A DNA stretch of 64,000 bases from Streptomyces lavendulae subsp. lavendulae. GTDB lineage: Bacteria > Actinomycetota > Actinomycetes > Streptomycetales > Streptomycetaceae. The DNA lies in contig NZ_CP024985.1 of the NCBI RefSeq assembly GCF_002803845.1, positions 1,674,001-1,738,000 on the forward strand, read 5' to 3'. Each line of letters begins with the position of its first letter. Within the stretch, counting starts at the first letter, position 1. Shown one piece after another: positions 33,991 to 43,800 of the stretch. The position numbers and the translations under genes were made by a program. Below the pieces are notes generated by a model that saw only the letters and a program-made list of their open reading frames with translations, was not told the origin of the DNA and made no database searches.

Positions 33991-35706
33991 TCAGGCCTCC
34001 GGGGAACCGCCGAAGCGGTCCCGGTAGGACTCCAGGTCCTCCTCGGTGACCCTCGCGAAGAGCACCGGCGGCACGGTGAACGGGGTCCCGGCCGGAACCG
34101 CGTCCAGCGCCTTGGCCTGCTCCGGGGTCACCCACGCCGCCGTGTCGTCCGCGAGGTCGAACGCGGAGCGCATGGCGCGCGCGGAGGCCGGGATGAAGGG
34201 CTCGGAGACCACCGAGTAGAGGTGGATGAGGTTCATCGCGGTGCGCAGGGTGAGGGCCGCGCCCTCCAGGTCGGTCTTGACCTCCAGCCAGGGGGCCTTC
34301 TCGTCGAGGTACGCGTTTCCGGCCGACCACAGGGCGCGCAGCGCGGCCGCCGCCTTGCGGTACTGGAGGGTCTCCATGTGGCCCTCGTACTCGGCGAGGA
34401 GCTCGGCGATCTGCTCGCCCAGCCTGGCCTCGGCCGCGCCGGCCGCGGTGCCCGCGGGGACCTCGTCGCCGAACTTCTTGCGGGAGAAGGTCAGCACCCG
34501 GTTGACGAAGTTGCCGAGGGTGCCGCCGAGGTCCTTGTTGACCGTGGCGGCGAAGTGCTCCCAGGTGAACGACGAGTCGTCCGACTCGGGGGCGTTGGCG
34601 ATGAGGAAGTAGCGCCAGAAGTCGGCCGGGAGGATCTCCAGCGCCTGGTCGGTGAAGACGCCGCGCTTCTGCGAGGTGGAGAACTTGCCGCCGTAGTACG
34701 TCAGCCAGTTGAAGGCCTTGACGTAGTCGACCTTCTTCCACGGCTCGCGGGTGGCCAGCTGGGTGGCGGGGAACATCACCGTGTGGAACGGGACGTTGTC
34801 CTTCGCCATGAACTGGGTGTAGCGGACGTCCTCGGCCTCGTACCACCAGGCCTTGTAGTCGCGGTTCGCCGGGTCGAGGTCGGCCCACTCCTTGGTGGCG
34901 CCGATGTACTCGATCGGGGCGTCGAACCAGACGTAGAAGACCTTGCCCTCGGCGGCCAGTTCGGGCCAGGTGTCGGCGGGCACCGGGACGCCCCAGTCGA
35001 GGTCACGGGTGATGGCGCGGTCGTGCAGGCCCTCGGTCAGCCACTTGCGCGCGATGGAGGACGCCAGCTGCGGCCACTCCTCCTCGTGCTCGGCGACCCA
35101 GGCCTCGACCTCGTGCTGGAGCGCGGACTGCCGCAGGAACAGGTGCTTGGTCTCGCGGACCTCCAGCTCGGTGGAGCCGGAGATGGCCGAGCGGGGCTCG
35201 ATCAGGTCCGTGGGGTCCAGGACGCGGGTGCAGTTCTCGCACTGGTCGCCGCGGGCCTTGTCGTAACCGCAGTGCGGGCAGGTGCCCTCGACGTAGCGGT
35301 CCGGCAGGAAGCGGCCGTCGACCGGCGAGTAGACCTGCCGGATCGCCCGCTCCTCGATGAAGCCGTTCTCCTGGAGCCTGCGCGCGAAGTGCTGGGTGAT
35401 CTCGCGGTTCTGCGCGGAGGAGCTGCGGCCGAAGTAGTCGAAGGACAGCTCGAAGCCGTCGTAGACCGCCTTCTGGGCGTCGTGCGCCTGCGCGCAGAAC
35501 TCGGCGACCGAGATCCCGGCCTCCTTGGCGGCGAGTTCGGCGGGGGTGCCGTGCTCGTCGGTGGCGCAGATGTACAGGACGTCGTGGCCGCGCTGGCGGA
35601 GGTACCGGGAGTACACATCCGCCGGAAGCATCGACCCGACCATGTTGCCCAGGTGCTTGATCCCGTTGATATAGGGAAGCGCGCTGGTGATCAGGTGTCG
35701 AGCCAT
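33991..35706 (-). CDS. metG: methionyl-tRNA synthetase
   Basis: A 571-residue class I synthetase charging tRNA-Met. The HIGH-like motif is in [19 protein letters not shown] and the KMSKS-like loop reads [10 protein letters not shown] zinc knuckle of four Cys ([17 protein letters not shown]) inserts in the connective peptide. Length and sequence match actinobacterial MetG without the C-terminal dimerisation domain. The ATG at 35706 begins [12 protein letters not shown], matching the known family N-terminus; an ATG 15 bp upstream is possible. The 312-bp gap to the next gene holds an intrinsic terminator and the promoter region. Confidence 0.97.
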   Translation of the reverse strand: MARHLITSALPYINGIKHLGNMVGSMLPADVYSRYLRQRGHDVLYICATDEHGTPAELAAKEAGISVAEFCAQAHDAQKAVYDGFELSFDYFGRSSSAQNREITQHFARRLQENGFIEERAIRQVYSPVDGRFLPDRYVEGTCPHCGYDKARGDQCENCTRVLDPTDLIEPRSAISGSTELEVRETKHLFLRQSALQHEVEAWVAEHEEEWPQLASSIARKWLTEGLHDRAITRDLDWGVPVPADTWPELAAEGKVFYVWFDAPIEYIGATKEWADLDPANRDYKAWWYEAEDVRYTQFMAKDNVPFHTVMFPATQLATREPWKKVDYVKAFNWLTYYGGKFSTSQKRGVFTDQALEILPADFWRYFLIANAPESDDSSFTWEHFAATVNKDLGGTLGNFVNRVLTFSRKKFGDEVPAGTAAGAAEARLGEQIAELLAEYEGHMETLQYRKAAAALRALWSAGNAYLDEKAPWLEVKTDLEGAALTLRTAMNLIHLYSVVSEPFIPASARAMRSAFDLADDTAAWVTPEQAKALDAVPAGTPFTVPPVLFARVTEEDLESYRDRFGGSPEA

Positions 35707-35839
35707 CCTCGGATGCTCCATTCGTTTCATTTGTACGGGTTCATGCGTGACGGCGTGCCGTGACGGATTGTGATGCGGTTCATCGTATCGAACCGCCGAA
35801 AGGGCACGCGCCCGCATTTCGTCCGGGTGGACGTGACGC

Positions 35840-35878
35840 AAAAACAGCGAGGGCAGTGACCTCTGCGTCACGGCCCTC
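35840..35878 (-). terminator. intrinsic terminator between the sigma-like gene and metG
   Basis: GAGGGC (35849-35854) pairs with GCCCTC (35873-35878), with an inner GTGAC/GTCAC stem around CTCTGC. On the minus strand the hairpin is followed by a T-run (35844-35840). It ends the 36019-38121 transcript, or could act as a metG attenuator if transcription starts upstream. Elsewhere 35707-36018 shows no gene. Confidence 0.7.
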
Positions 35879-36018
35879 GCAATGGGCCCATGTTACAGCC
35901 GTGCCGCGGAGCCCAGGACCGGTGTCCGGGGTACGGGCGTCCCGTACGCGTCCCGTACCGGGCGGCGCCCTCCGGGTCCCGCGCCGGGTGCCTCCCCCGG
36001 CCGCTCGGTCACGGCCGC

Positions 36019-38121
36019 TCAGTCACGGCCGCCCGCCCCTCCGTCGAGGGCGGTGATCCGGGCGCCGCCGGTGAGCCGGCCCGTCAGGGAGACCGGGGCG
36101 CCCTCGGGTCCGGCGGGGGCGGTCAGGCTGCGGCCGTTCGCCTCCGCCCGGACGGCGCCGCCCGCGGTGATGGCGGCGACCTCGCGGCTCCCGGCGGCGA
36201 GCAGGTACCAGTGGCCCGCCGGGGAACGCCACCGGGTGCCCACGAGGAGGTGCCGGCCGAAGCGGCCGCAGGCGGCGGTGGACCGCGCCCGGACCACCTC
36301 CTGCGGGGGCCCGGCGGGCGGGCGCAGCCGTACGAGGACGTCGCCCGGGCCGGCCCAGCCGGAGGCCCGGGTGCAGCTCCAGGTGGCCCGGCCCGCGCCG
36401 TCGGGGAGTTCGGTGTCGGCGAAGTCCCAGACGTTCACGGCCCGGACGCCGGCGCCGCCCAGTTCGCGCAGTCCGCAGGCGCCCGGGGCCCAGGCCGCGC
36501 GGGCGGCCGCTCCGGTGGCCTCGCGGGGCTGCCGGGCGGGCACGGCGGCGGGGCCGTCGGGCAGCGGGATGTAGGTGAGGTGGACGGGGGTGAGCCCGCC
36601 CAGGTCGGCCAGGACGAAGGAGTGCTTCTCGACGATGCGCGGGGAGGAGGTCAGTTCGAGCGCGGGCCAGGTATCGCAGGCCCCGGTTGCGCGGGGGACG
36701 GCGGCGGGGGCCGTGACCCCGTCGGCGGCCACGGCCAGGGGCCGGGGCGCGTCCCCGGCGCGGAGCAGGTCGAGGGTGGCGGCGCCGGCGATCCAGGGGG
36801 CGAGCAGGTAGCGCGCGGCCGGGCCGCCCCGGTCCCGGGTCAGGGCGAGGGCGGCGGCGGTGGTGACGCCCGCCTCGTCGGTACGGGCGAAGTCGAGGGT
36901 GCGCGGGCCGCGCGGGCCCCGGGCGGCCTCGGTGTAGCGCACCACGCGGTCGCCGTCGAGCAGGAGCACGACCGCCGTCTCGGAGCCGGGCCCGTCCCCC
37001 CGCGTGCCCGCCCCGGGCACCTCCGCTGCCCCGGGCACCTGTGCCGCCGCCGACACGTTCCCGGCGTAGAGCAGCTGCGGCGGGTGCCCCGGCGGGTCGG
37101 TCGGGGTGCCGGGCGCGGCCGTCGTCCGGACCCCGCCGGGCCGGGCCGCCCAGACCCCGAGGGCGCGGGTGAGCAGGGCCCGGTCGGCGGTCCGGGAGCC
37201 CCGGGCGGGCCAGGCGGTGAAGTCCACGCGGGCGGTGTCGGCCCAGGCCTCCGCCGGGACCCTGGCCAGTCGGGCGGGGTCGAGCACCCCGGCGGCGACG
37301 GGTCCGGCGGCCGGCGCCGCTTCGGTGCGCGGGGGCGAGGAGTCGGCCGCGAGGACCCCGCAGACCAGGGCCAGTACGGCCGTAGCGGCCCACCCGGCGC
37401 GGACCCCGCGGCGGCGGCGCAGCAGGTCCGTGGGGCGGGCGCTGACCACGCTGGCGTCGAACTCCGGGTTCCGCAGGGTCGGCAGGAGCGTTTCCCCCAC
37501 GGGTACGGCGAGCGCCTCGCGCACGGCGTCCGCCGCTCCGGCCGCGCCCGAGGCTCCGGCCGCACCCGCCGCGCCCAGCAGCCGGGCGACCGCCTCCTCG
37601 GGCAGTCCGTCGATCCGGTGCAGGACGAAGGCGGCCCGGACCGGGCCGGGCGCCTCCCCCAGCAGCCGGGCCGCCTCGTCGATGCCGCCGGCCGGGGGCC
37701 ACAGCCGCAGCCCCCACACGTAGGGCGGGGTGGGCGGCCGGCCGGTCCGGGCCAGGAGGCGGCGGGGCCGCCCGGTGGGGGCGAGGACCGCGCGCAGGAC
37801 GCGTACGCGCAGCTCCTCCAGGGGCCCGCCGGGGCTGTCGGGGCCGCCCGGCCCGCCGGGGTCGCGGCCGCCGGGCCCTCGGGGCAGGGCGTGCTGGACG
37901 GCGCGGTGCGCGAGGAGGACCCGGGTGTGCCGGCTCAGGGAGGGCGGGAGGGTCACGTAGGCAAGGCGGACCAGCCGGGGGTACTGCTCGACGAGTACCG
38001 CCTCGGCGCGCTCGAAGGCCGTCCGCCCCGGGGGCCCGGGCGGCGGCGCCGGGGGCGCGGGGGACACGGGCTCGGTCGGCCGGCCGGGCTGCCCGGAGCC
38101 GGATCGCGGTGTTGTGGCCAC
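36019..38121 (-). CDS. membrane-anchored protein with sigma-factor-like N-terminus
   Basis: A 700-residue protein. Residues 35-80 (AFERAEAVLVEQYPRLVRLA) resemble sigma region 2, and residues 160-185 (VRAAFVLHRIDGLPEEAVAR) resemble sigma region 4, but the helix-turn-helix is followed by an Ala/Gly run. A single transmembrane helix spans about 241-259 (RAGWAATAVLALVCGVLAAD), then about 440 exported residues include several Cys (GACDTWPAL, APGACGLREL, TWSCTRASG). The start is GTG 38121. It is divergent from a genuine ECF sigma gene. A tethered regulator, sensor or degenerate sigma factor are all possible. Confidence 0.75.
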   Translation of the reverse strand: MATTPRSGSGQPGRPTEPVSPAPPAPPPGPPGRTAFERAEAVLVEQYPRLVRLAYVTLPPSLSRHTRVLLAHRAVQHALPRGPGGRDPGGPGGPDSPGGPLEELRVRVLRAVLAPTGRPRRLLARTGRPPTPPYVWGLRLWPPAGGIDEAARLLGEAPGPVRAAFVLHRIDGLPEEAVARLLGAAGAAGASGAAGAADAVREALAVPVGETLLPTLRNPEFDASVVSARPTDLLRRRRGVRAGWAATAVLALVCGVLAADSSPPRTEAAPAAGPVAAGVLDPARLARVPAEAWADTARVDFTAWPARGSRTADRALLTRALGVWAARPGGVRTTAAPGTPTDPPGHPPQLLYAGNVSAAAQVPGAAEVPGAGTRGDGPGSETAVVLLLDGDRVVRYTEAARGPRGPRTLDFARTDEAGVTTAAALALTRDRGGPAARYLLAPWIAGAATLDLLRAGDAPRPLAVAADGVTAPAAVPRATGACDTWPALELTSSPRIVEKHSFVLADLGGLTPVHLTYIPLPDGPAAVPARQPREATGAAARAAWAPGACGLRELGGAGVRAVNVWDFADTELPDGAGRATWSCTRASGWAGPGDVLVRLRPPAGPPQEVVRARSTAACGRFGRHLLVGTRWRSPAGHWYLLAAGSREVAAITAGGAVRAEANGRSLTAPAGPEGAPVSLTGRLTGGARITALDGGAGGRD

Positions 38122-38236
38122 GGTCGGACAAACGAGTGAATCATGGGATGGTCACACGCGGTGTCGGCGACGGGTGCCCACGGTGGACGCGCCCCGCGTA
38201 CCGGCATATGCGTACGCACTGGCAGGACCGCCGGCC

Positions 38237-38250
38237 GATCGATATCGATC
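38237..38250. promoter_or_regulatory. ATCGAT-rich palindrome in divergent promoter region
   Basis: GATCGATATCGATC is a perfect 14-bp palindrome, and ATCGAT recurs 6 bp after it. A TATTAT box follows at 38273-38278 with no recognisable -35, upstream of the sigma gene. Positions 38122-38357 otherwise hold no gene. Confidence 0.45.
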
Positions 38251-38357
38251 ACCAATCGATCATCACCGAACGTATTATTTCCAGGTTTCCTCTCTGCGCC
38301 CCCCGCGTGCGCCCGCGCTGCTTCCATGGACCCGCACAGGGGATGAGGTGGGGAACG

Positions 38358-38960
38358 GTGAGTGATGGCGGACCGGAGGAGTCCGGCGGGGCCGTGGGCC
38401 TGCCCAGCCGCAGGCGGCAGCCGACGCCCATGAGCCAGTGGGATCCGACCGCGCGCCTGTCGTACTGGGCCTTCCACGCCAACCGGCGGCCCCCGTACAT
38501 GCGCTTCGCCTACCTCCAGCTCGGCTCGGACGCGGCCGCGGAGGACGCCGTGGACGCCGCCTTCGACTCGATCATGAACGAGTGGCACCGCATGCTGCAC
38601 ATGGACCGGCTCGACGCCTACGCCTGGACCGTGCTCAAGCGGCGCATCGTCGACTGGCAGCGGCGCCCCGGCCCCCGCCGCCACCGGCCCGAGCCAATGG
38701 ACATCAGCGCCTTCGAGGCGGCCCTCAAGGAGGCCCACGCCGACCGGTACGAGGCGCTCACCGACACCATCCGCTTCTACTCGGCGGTCTCCCGCCTCGC
38801 CGAGCGCCAGCGCGACGCCGTGATGCTGCGCTACGGACTCCAGTGCACCCCCGGCGAGGCCGCCTCCGTGATGGGGGTCGACGAGGCCACCGTCCGCTCC
38901 CAGCTCGGCCAGGCCCACCGCCGCCTCGCCCGGCTCCTCGACGCGTCCGCCGGATCATGA
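38358..38960 (+). CDS. ECF-type RNA polymerase sigma factor
   Basis: A 200-residue sigma-70 family protein. Region 2 spans MRFAYLQLGSDAAAEDAVDA through DAYAWTVLKRRIVDWQRRPG, and region 4 reads RLAERQRDAVMLRYGLQCTP, then GEAASVMGVDEATVRSQLG. The start is GTG 38358 (VSDGGPEESG) with GAGGTGGGGAACG upstream; an ATG 15 bp earlier is in frame. No classical anti-sigma factor is adjacent. Its stop overlaps the start of the winged-helix protein gene (ATGA), which may therefore be its regulator or co-factor. Confidence 0.88.
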   Translation: MSDGGPEESGGAVGLPSRRRQPTPMSQWDPTARLSYWAFHANRRPPYMRFAYLQLGSDAAAEDAVDAAFDSIMNEWHRMLHMDRLDAYAWTVLKRRIVDWQRRPGPRRHRPEPMDISAFEAALKEAHADRYEALTDTIRFYSAVSRLAERQRDAVMLRYGLQCTPGEAASVMGVDEATVRSQLGQAHRRLARLLDASAGS

Positions 38961-40726
38961 GGCCCCACGAGACCGACGGCTCCCCCGGTGGGCGCCCGCG
39001 CCCGCTGGCCGAGTTCCTGGCCCGGGCGGGCGTGCGCGACCGCTACCCCCACTACGACCTCGGCGCGGCCGAGTCCCGGCTGCTGCGCCTCCCGCGCGCG
39101 CCCGGCGCGACCGCGGCGACGGCCGGGAACCGGCGCCGCCCCTTCGGCTGGAGCGACCCGGCCCGGGACCGTCCCCTCGACTCCGAACGGGCCCGCCGGG
39201 ACCTCAAGGCCGCCTGCCTCGCCGTCGTCTGCGACCCCCGCGCCGCGCAGGACCTCGGGCGTTTCACCGACGGGCGGAGCGACCTGCCCGGAGCCCTGGT
39301 CTTCGGCTGCCTGCTGTACCTCGCCGGGCTGCGCGAGGGCTCCCGCTTCTGGTGGCAGTTCGCCGCGGGCTCCGGCAGCCCGCGCACCGCCCCCGCCGCG
39401 TACTGCCTCTTCCTCGACCACTCCCGCCGGGGCGAACACCACGACGCCCGGCTCTGGGCGCGGGAGCTGGGGCGGCGCGGCTTCCGCCCCGGCGGCCGCC
39501 GCGAGCTGCGCGAGGTACGGCTGTGCGCCCAGGCGGCCGTCCTGCGCTACGTCGACCAGTCCGACGACCCCGACCTGGGCCCGGTGCCGCTGCCCCGGGC
39601 GGGGCTGCCCGCGGTGCTCGACGCGTTCCTGCCGCCGCCCCCGCTCCCGGCGCGCCCGCCCGGCCCCGGACCGGGCCCGCTGCGACACCCCGCGCCGGCT
39701 CCGGCCGCGCGGGGGGCGGTCGTCCACGCCGACACGGGCGGGGCCCTGGCGGAGGCGCGGCGCGCACTGGCCGTCGTACGGGTCCTGGAGCGGCACCCCC
39801 TGGGGGTGCGGACCGCCCGGCTCGCACGCGACTCCGGCCTGACCGAGGCGGCGCTGCGCCCGCTGCTGGCCATGCTGTGCGAGGAGCAGTACGCCTACCG
39901 GCCGGGCGCGGGGGTGTACGCGCGCGGCCCGGCCCTGGACCGGCTCGCCGCCCCTGGCGGCACGGGCCTGGCGGGGCAGCTCCAGCGCACCCTCGGCCGG
40001 TACCCGGAGGGCGAGGTCCGGATCACGCGGACGGCGGGCGGGCCGGGGGCTGCGCCGGTGCGGGAGTGGGTGGACTTCCGTGCGGCCGTGCACGCCGGCG
40101 CGGTCGGCACGTGCCCGCTTGCCCGGCCCGACCCCACGGCCCGCCACCGCCCGGCCCGGCCGGCCCGGCCGGTCAGCGACGGCCGGACCCTGCTCGCCGC
40201 CCTGGACGCACTGACCCCCGGCACCCCCGTCTTCGACCTGCGCGAGTACTCCCCCGGGGCGGTCGGCGCGGCAGTATCGATCACCACCGAGGCCGCCGCC
40301 GGAAGCCTCGCGCTCTCGCTGCCCGCGGGCCACGCGCACCGGCTGCGCTCCGCGACCGAGGCCCTGCGCCGCAAGGCCGTACCGGTCCTGCTGGCCCTGC
40401 TCCTGTCCGGCGCCATCCCCCCGGATCCCGCCCCACCGCCCGCGCCCGCCCGCTCCGCCGGTCCGCCCGGTCCGGCGTCGGCGACCCGCATGACCCCGGA
40501 GACCCTGCGCCTGCTGGGCCGGCTCTTCCGCACCCCGCTGACCCGCGCCACCGCGCCGGAGGGCCCCCACCTGGTCAGCGACCCCGCGACGGCGGCGGCC
40601 TACCTCTTCGAGGCCGCCACCCCACCGGACCCCGACCGCCCCCGCCTCGCCCTCCCCCGCACCTTCACCCAGGTCGCCCCGGGCACCCTGCCCGCCCCGA
40701 ACGGCCTGGTGGTCCTCCATATGTGA
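38957..40726 (+). CDS. winged-helix protein coupled to sigma factor
   Basis: A 589-residue cytoplasmic protein. The first 210 residues are helical (FLARAGVRDRYPHYDLG, LVFGCLLYLAGLREGSRFWW). Residues near 275-330 (ALAVVRVLERHPLGVRTARL, ARDSGLTEAALRPLLAMLCE) look like an IclR-type winged helix. The C-terminal part has an IclR-like or GAF-like feel (DLREYSPGAVGAAVSITTEA) and a final ~80-residue domain. Its ATG overlaps the sigma factor stop by 4 nt, so the pair is co-translated. It is common in Streptomyces as an uncharacterised gene; regulation of the sigma factor is inference. Confidence 0.78.
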   Translation: MRPHETDGSPGGRPRPLAEFLARAGVRDRYPHYDLGAAESRLLRLPRAPGATAATAGNRRRPFGWSDPARDRPLDSERARRDLKAACLAVVCDPRAAQDLGRFTDGRSDLPGALVFGCLLYLAGLREGSRFWWQFAAGSGSPRTAPAAYCLFLDHSRRGEHHDARLWARELGRRGFRPGGRRELREVRLCAQAAVLRYVDQSDDPDLGPVPLPRAGLPAVLDAFLPPPPLPARPPGPGPGPLRHPAPAPAARGAVVHADTGGALAEARRALAVVRVLERHPLGVRTARLARDSGLTEAALRPLLAMLCEEQYAYRPGAGVYARGPALDRLAAPGGTGLAGQLQRTLGRYPEGEVRITRTAGGPGAAPVREWVDFRAAVHAGAVGTCPLARPDPTARHRPARPARPVSDGRTLLAALDALTPGTPVFDLREYSPGAVGAAVSITTEAAAGSLALSLPAGHAHRLRSATEALRRKAVPVLLALLLSGAIPPDPAPPPAPARSAGPPGPASATRMTPETLRLLGRLFRTPLTRATAPEGPHLVSDPATAAAYLFEAATPPDPDRPRLALPRTFTQVAPGTLPAPNGLVVLHM

Positions 40727-40892
40727 CGGTTCATCAATTCGGGCCCGCATGACAGCCCAACGGAGCTGCGCGCATGTTCCCCAATCGGCCACAGCGGTTC
40801 CGCCGATGTGAGTAAGGTCATGTTTGAACCGCGGCACCCGGCCGGTTTGGCGCGGTGTCCGCTCACCCGCTCCCAATCCATGAGGTGGATGG

Positions 40893-43800
40893 ATGGCGAC
40901 TGCCAAGGTCGGGACCTTACTTCTGCGGAACAGGTACGAAATCACCGGAGGTCCGCACTCGGGCGACGGCGAATCCCAGGTCTGGGAAGCCTTCAGCGAC
41001 GGCTACACGTACCTGCTCAAAACCTGGACCTACGAGGGCGGGCAACCGGACCGCGTGCAACGCGCCCTGTGGGACCAGGAGCTGCGGACCCTCTACAAGG
41101 TCGCGAGCAGCCCGAGGTCCGATGACGCCCTGGTCGTACTCAAGGACGCCGGCCTCGACCGGGAACACAACTGTTTCGTCATGGTCCTGGAGGCTCCGGG
41201 CTACGAGCGCGTCGCCGACGCGCTGCAGCGCCGGGCCCGCTACCCGTGGCTCTCCAACCGCGGAACGGCCGCGCGCGAACAGCTGTGGAGCGGTTTACGC
41301 CGCGTCGCCACAGGGCTGAACCTGCTCCACGAGCGGCAGGTACTGCACCGTGGCGTGAACGTCGACTCCCTCTTCTTCGACGAGGACCTCGGTGCCGAAT
41401 CCCTTCGGCTCGGGGGCTTCGAATGGTCCGTCAAACTGGGCCGTCCGGTAGGGACCCAGCCCCCTGACGGCTGGCCGGTCCCACCCGAGCGCACCACGGG
41501 CGGCATGACCACCTGGCGGCAGGACGACGACTGGTTCGCCTTCGGCATCCTCTGCGCACGGCTGCTGCTCGACCTCGAACGCTTCACCACCAACCCCCCG
41601 CACGAACGCCACGCACGGGTTCTCCACACCATCGACACCGCCGTGCACGAGCTGACGGAGGCCGAGCGCAAACTGCTGCTCCACCTCGTCGCGGCGGACC
41701 CGCTGGAGCGGCTCACCGCGCCGTACGACATCATCAGCCGGATCCAGGACATCACCCGGGCACTGGCGAACCCCCTGCGCACCCAGCAGGAGGACGCACA
41801 GTACGTCCTGGCCCTCGATCTGCGGCGGCCGGAGTTCATCGACCACCTGATGGACAACGGACTGCGCGACCATCTGCGACTCGACCCCATGGGGACCTTC
41901 ATCCCCATGGACCCGGTCCACCGCAAGGAGGCGTGCGAGTTCGTCCGCCAGGACCTGCAGAGGCCCCTCCTCTACGCCGTTCCGAACAGGCCCTACTTCA
42001 TCCTGGTCGGAGGCAGGCTCTGTCTGAAGATCACGGCGCACCGGGGGAAGGACGGCACGTCCAGCTGGCAGGTCGCGGACTGCCGGACGGCCCAGCCGCT
42101 CCTGTTCAGCGAGGGCGACGACAGCTTCCGCGAACTTCCGCCGGGACGTGTCTTCGCCTACGCCAGGGACGAGGTCGCCCGGGACCGCACGATCGAGCAG
42201 AACGCCACGTCGTGGGAGCCCGTGCTGCCGAAGATCGACCGCAGTGCGCAGGTCTCGCGCGAGCTCGGCCGCTTCCACGAGTTCGTCCGCGTGAGCAACC
42301 AGATCGAGCTGCTCCTCCTCGACTCGCAGATCTTCCCGTACGAGGTGGTCCGCGGTCCGTGGCTGCAGGACGGCGTGGAGTGGGCCGTGGTCAAGGAGCG
42401 CCCGCGCCCGGAGGGACACGAGGTCTTCGAGGCGTTCCGGGTGGGCCTGATCGAGTTCCTGCAAAAGGAGGTGCAGGGCAGCGACCGTTCCAAGGTCATC
42501 CTCTCCGGAGCCCGCGACGGTGCTCGCCTGAACCTCCCGCCCCGCGACCCCCAGTCCGACGACGACGGCAACGTATGGCAGGTGGACGAGATGGATCAGG
42601 AGACCCATCTCGTCACACTCAGCCGCCAAGGCCTCAGCAAGGGGCGTGTGAAGCTGGAGAGGGAGGGATTCCTCCGCAGCGCCGGCATGCCCGGCCAGAT
42701 CAGTCTGTTCCGGCGCCGCAAGAAGGCCATCGACGCTCTCGACCAGCACGGGTACCTCCTGCGGTCGCTGGCTTCACCGAGCCACGTCCGAATGGACACG
42801 GGGGCTTCCGAGCTTCCCGTCGAACTCGACCACGAACGGGTCGACGAGCCCAAGCGGGCCAGCATCGAAGACATCCTCCGGGTGCGGCCCATCTACACCC
42901 TGCAAGGGCCCCCCGGCACGGGCAAGACCACCCTCGTCGCCTGGCTCCTGCGCGAGATCCTCACCGAGGATCCCGTCGTCCAGGTACTGGTCACCGCCCA
43001 GGCCCACGGAGCCGTCGACGTGCTCAGGTCGAAGGTCGGTGAGGCGTTCCAGGACGTACCGGAAACCGACAGGCCGTTGCAGATCCGGCTGCGGGGGCCG
43101 CACAAGGCCGGAACCGCGTTGCCGGAGGACGGCGTCGAAGGCGTGGCGAGGCAGGTGCTCCAGCGCAGCATCTCCCAGCTCAGTGCCGTGAGTTCGCCCA
43201 GCACGGTGCAGCTCGCATGGCTGGACGACGCCAAGGCCATGGTGGGTGAGATCAACATGATGCAGGACCAGGGGGACCTCGGCCGTCGTTCGTCGGACTT
43301 CGTCGAGCTGGTCAAACGCGGTGCGAACCTCACGTACTGCACGACGAGCGCGGGCGACCTGGTCGCCCTCGCCGCGGGCCAGGCGTTCGACTGGTCGATC
43401 GTCGAGGAGGCGGGCAAGGCCCACGCGTTCGACCTCGCGCTGCCGTTGCAGGCAGGCCACCGCTGGTTGCTTATCGGGGACCACAAACAGCTGGATCCCT
43501 ACCGGTACGAGGACTACCAGCAGGGGATCGAAAAGCTGGACCCGGTGGCGCAGACCCTCGGCCGGCTCAAGCCGAGGGCGTCCAGCCTGCTCGACCAGGA
43601 CTGGCTCGACTCGTGGGAGCGGCGCAGCCAGGCGGACCGGGACGAGTTCCGCGAGTACGCCAAGGAATGGCTGAAGACCTTCCACCGCCTGTACGAGTAC
43701 TGCGCCGTGGCCGCGGGGGCCGACCGTCTCGTCACGGACACCGAGGCCAAGGGCGCGTCCGCGGGACAGCTGATCGGCCAGCACCGCATGCACCCGAACA

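Noticed and set aside
40727..40892. attL-like repeat of the tRNA-Leu 3' end at the left edge of the defence pair
   Set aside because: I compared the 166-bp gap with the tRNA 3' sequence and saw no match; no integrase is present in the window.
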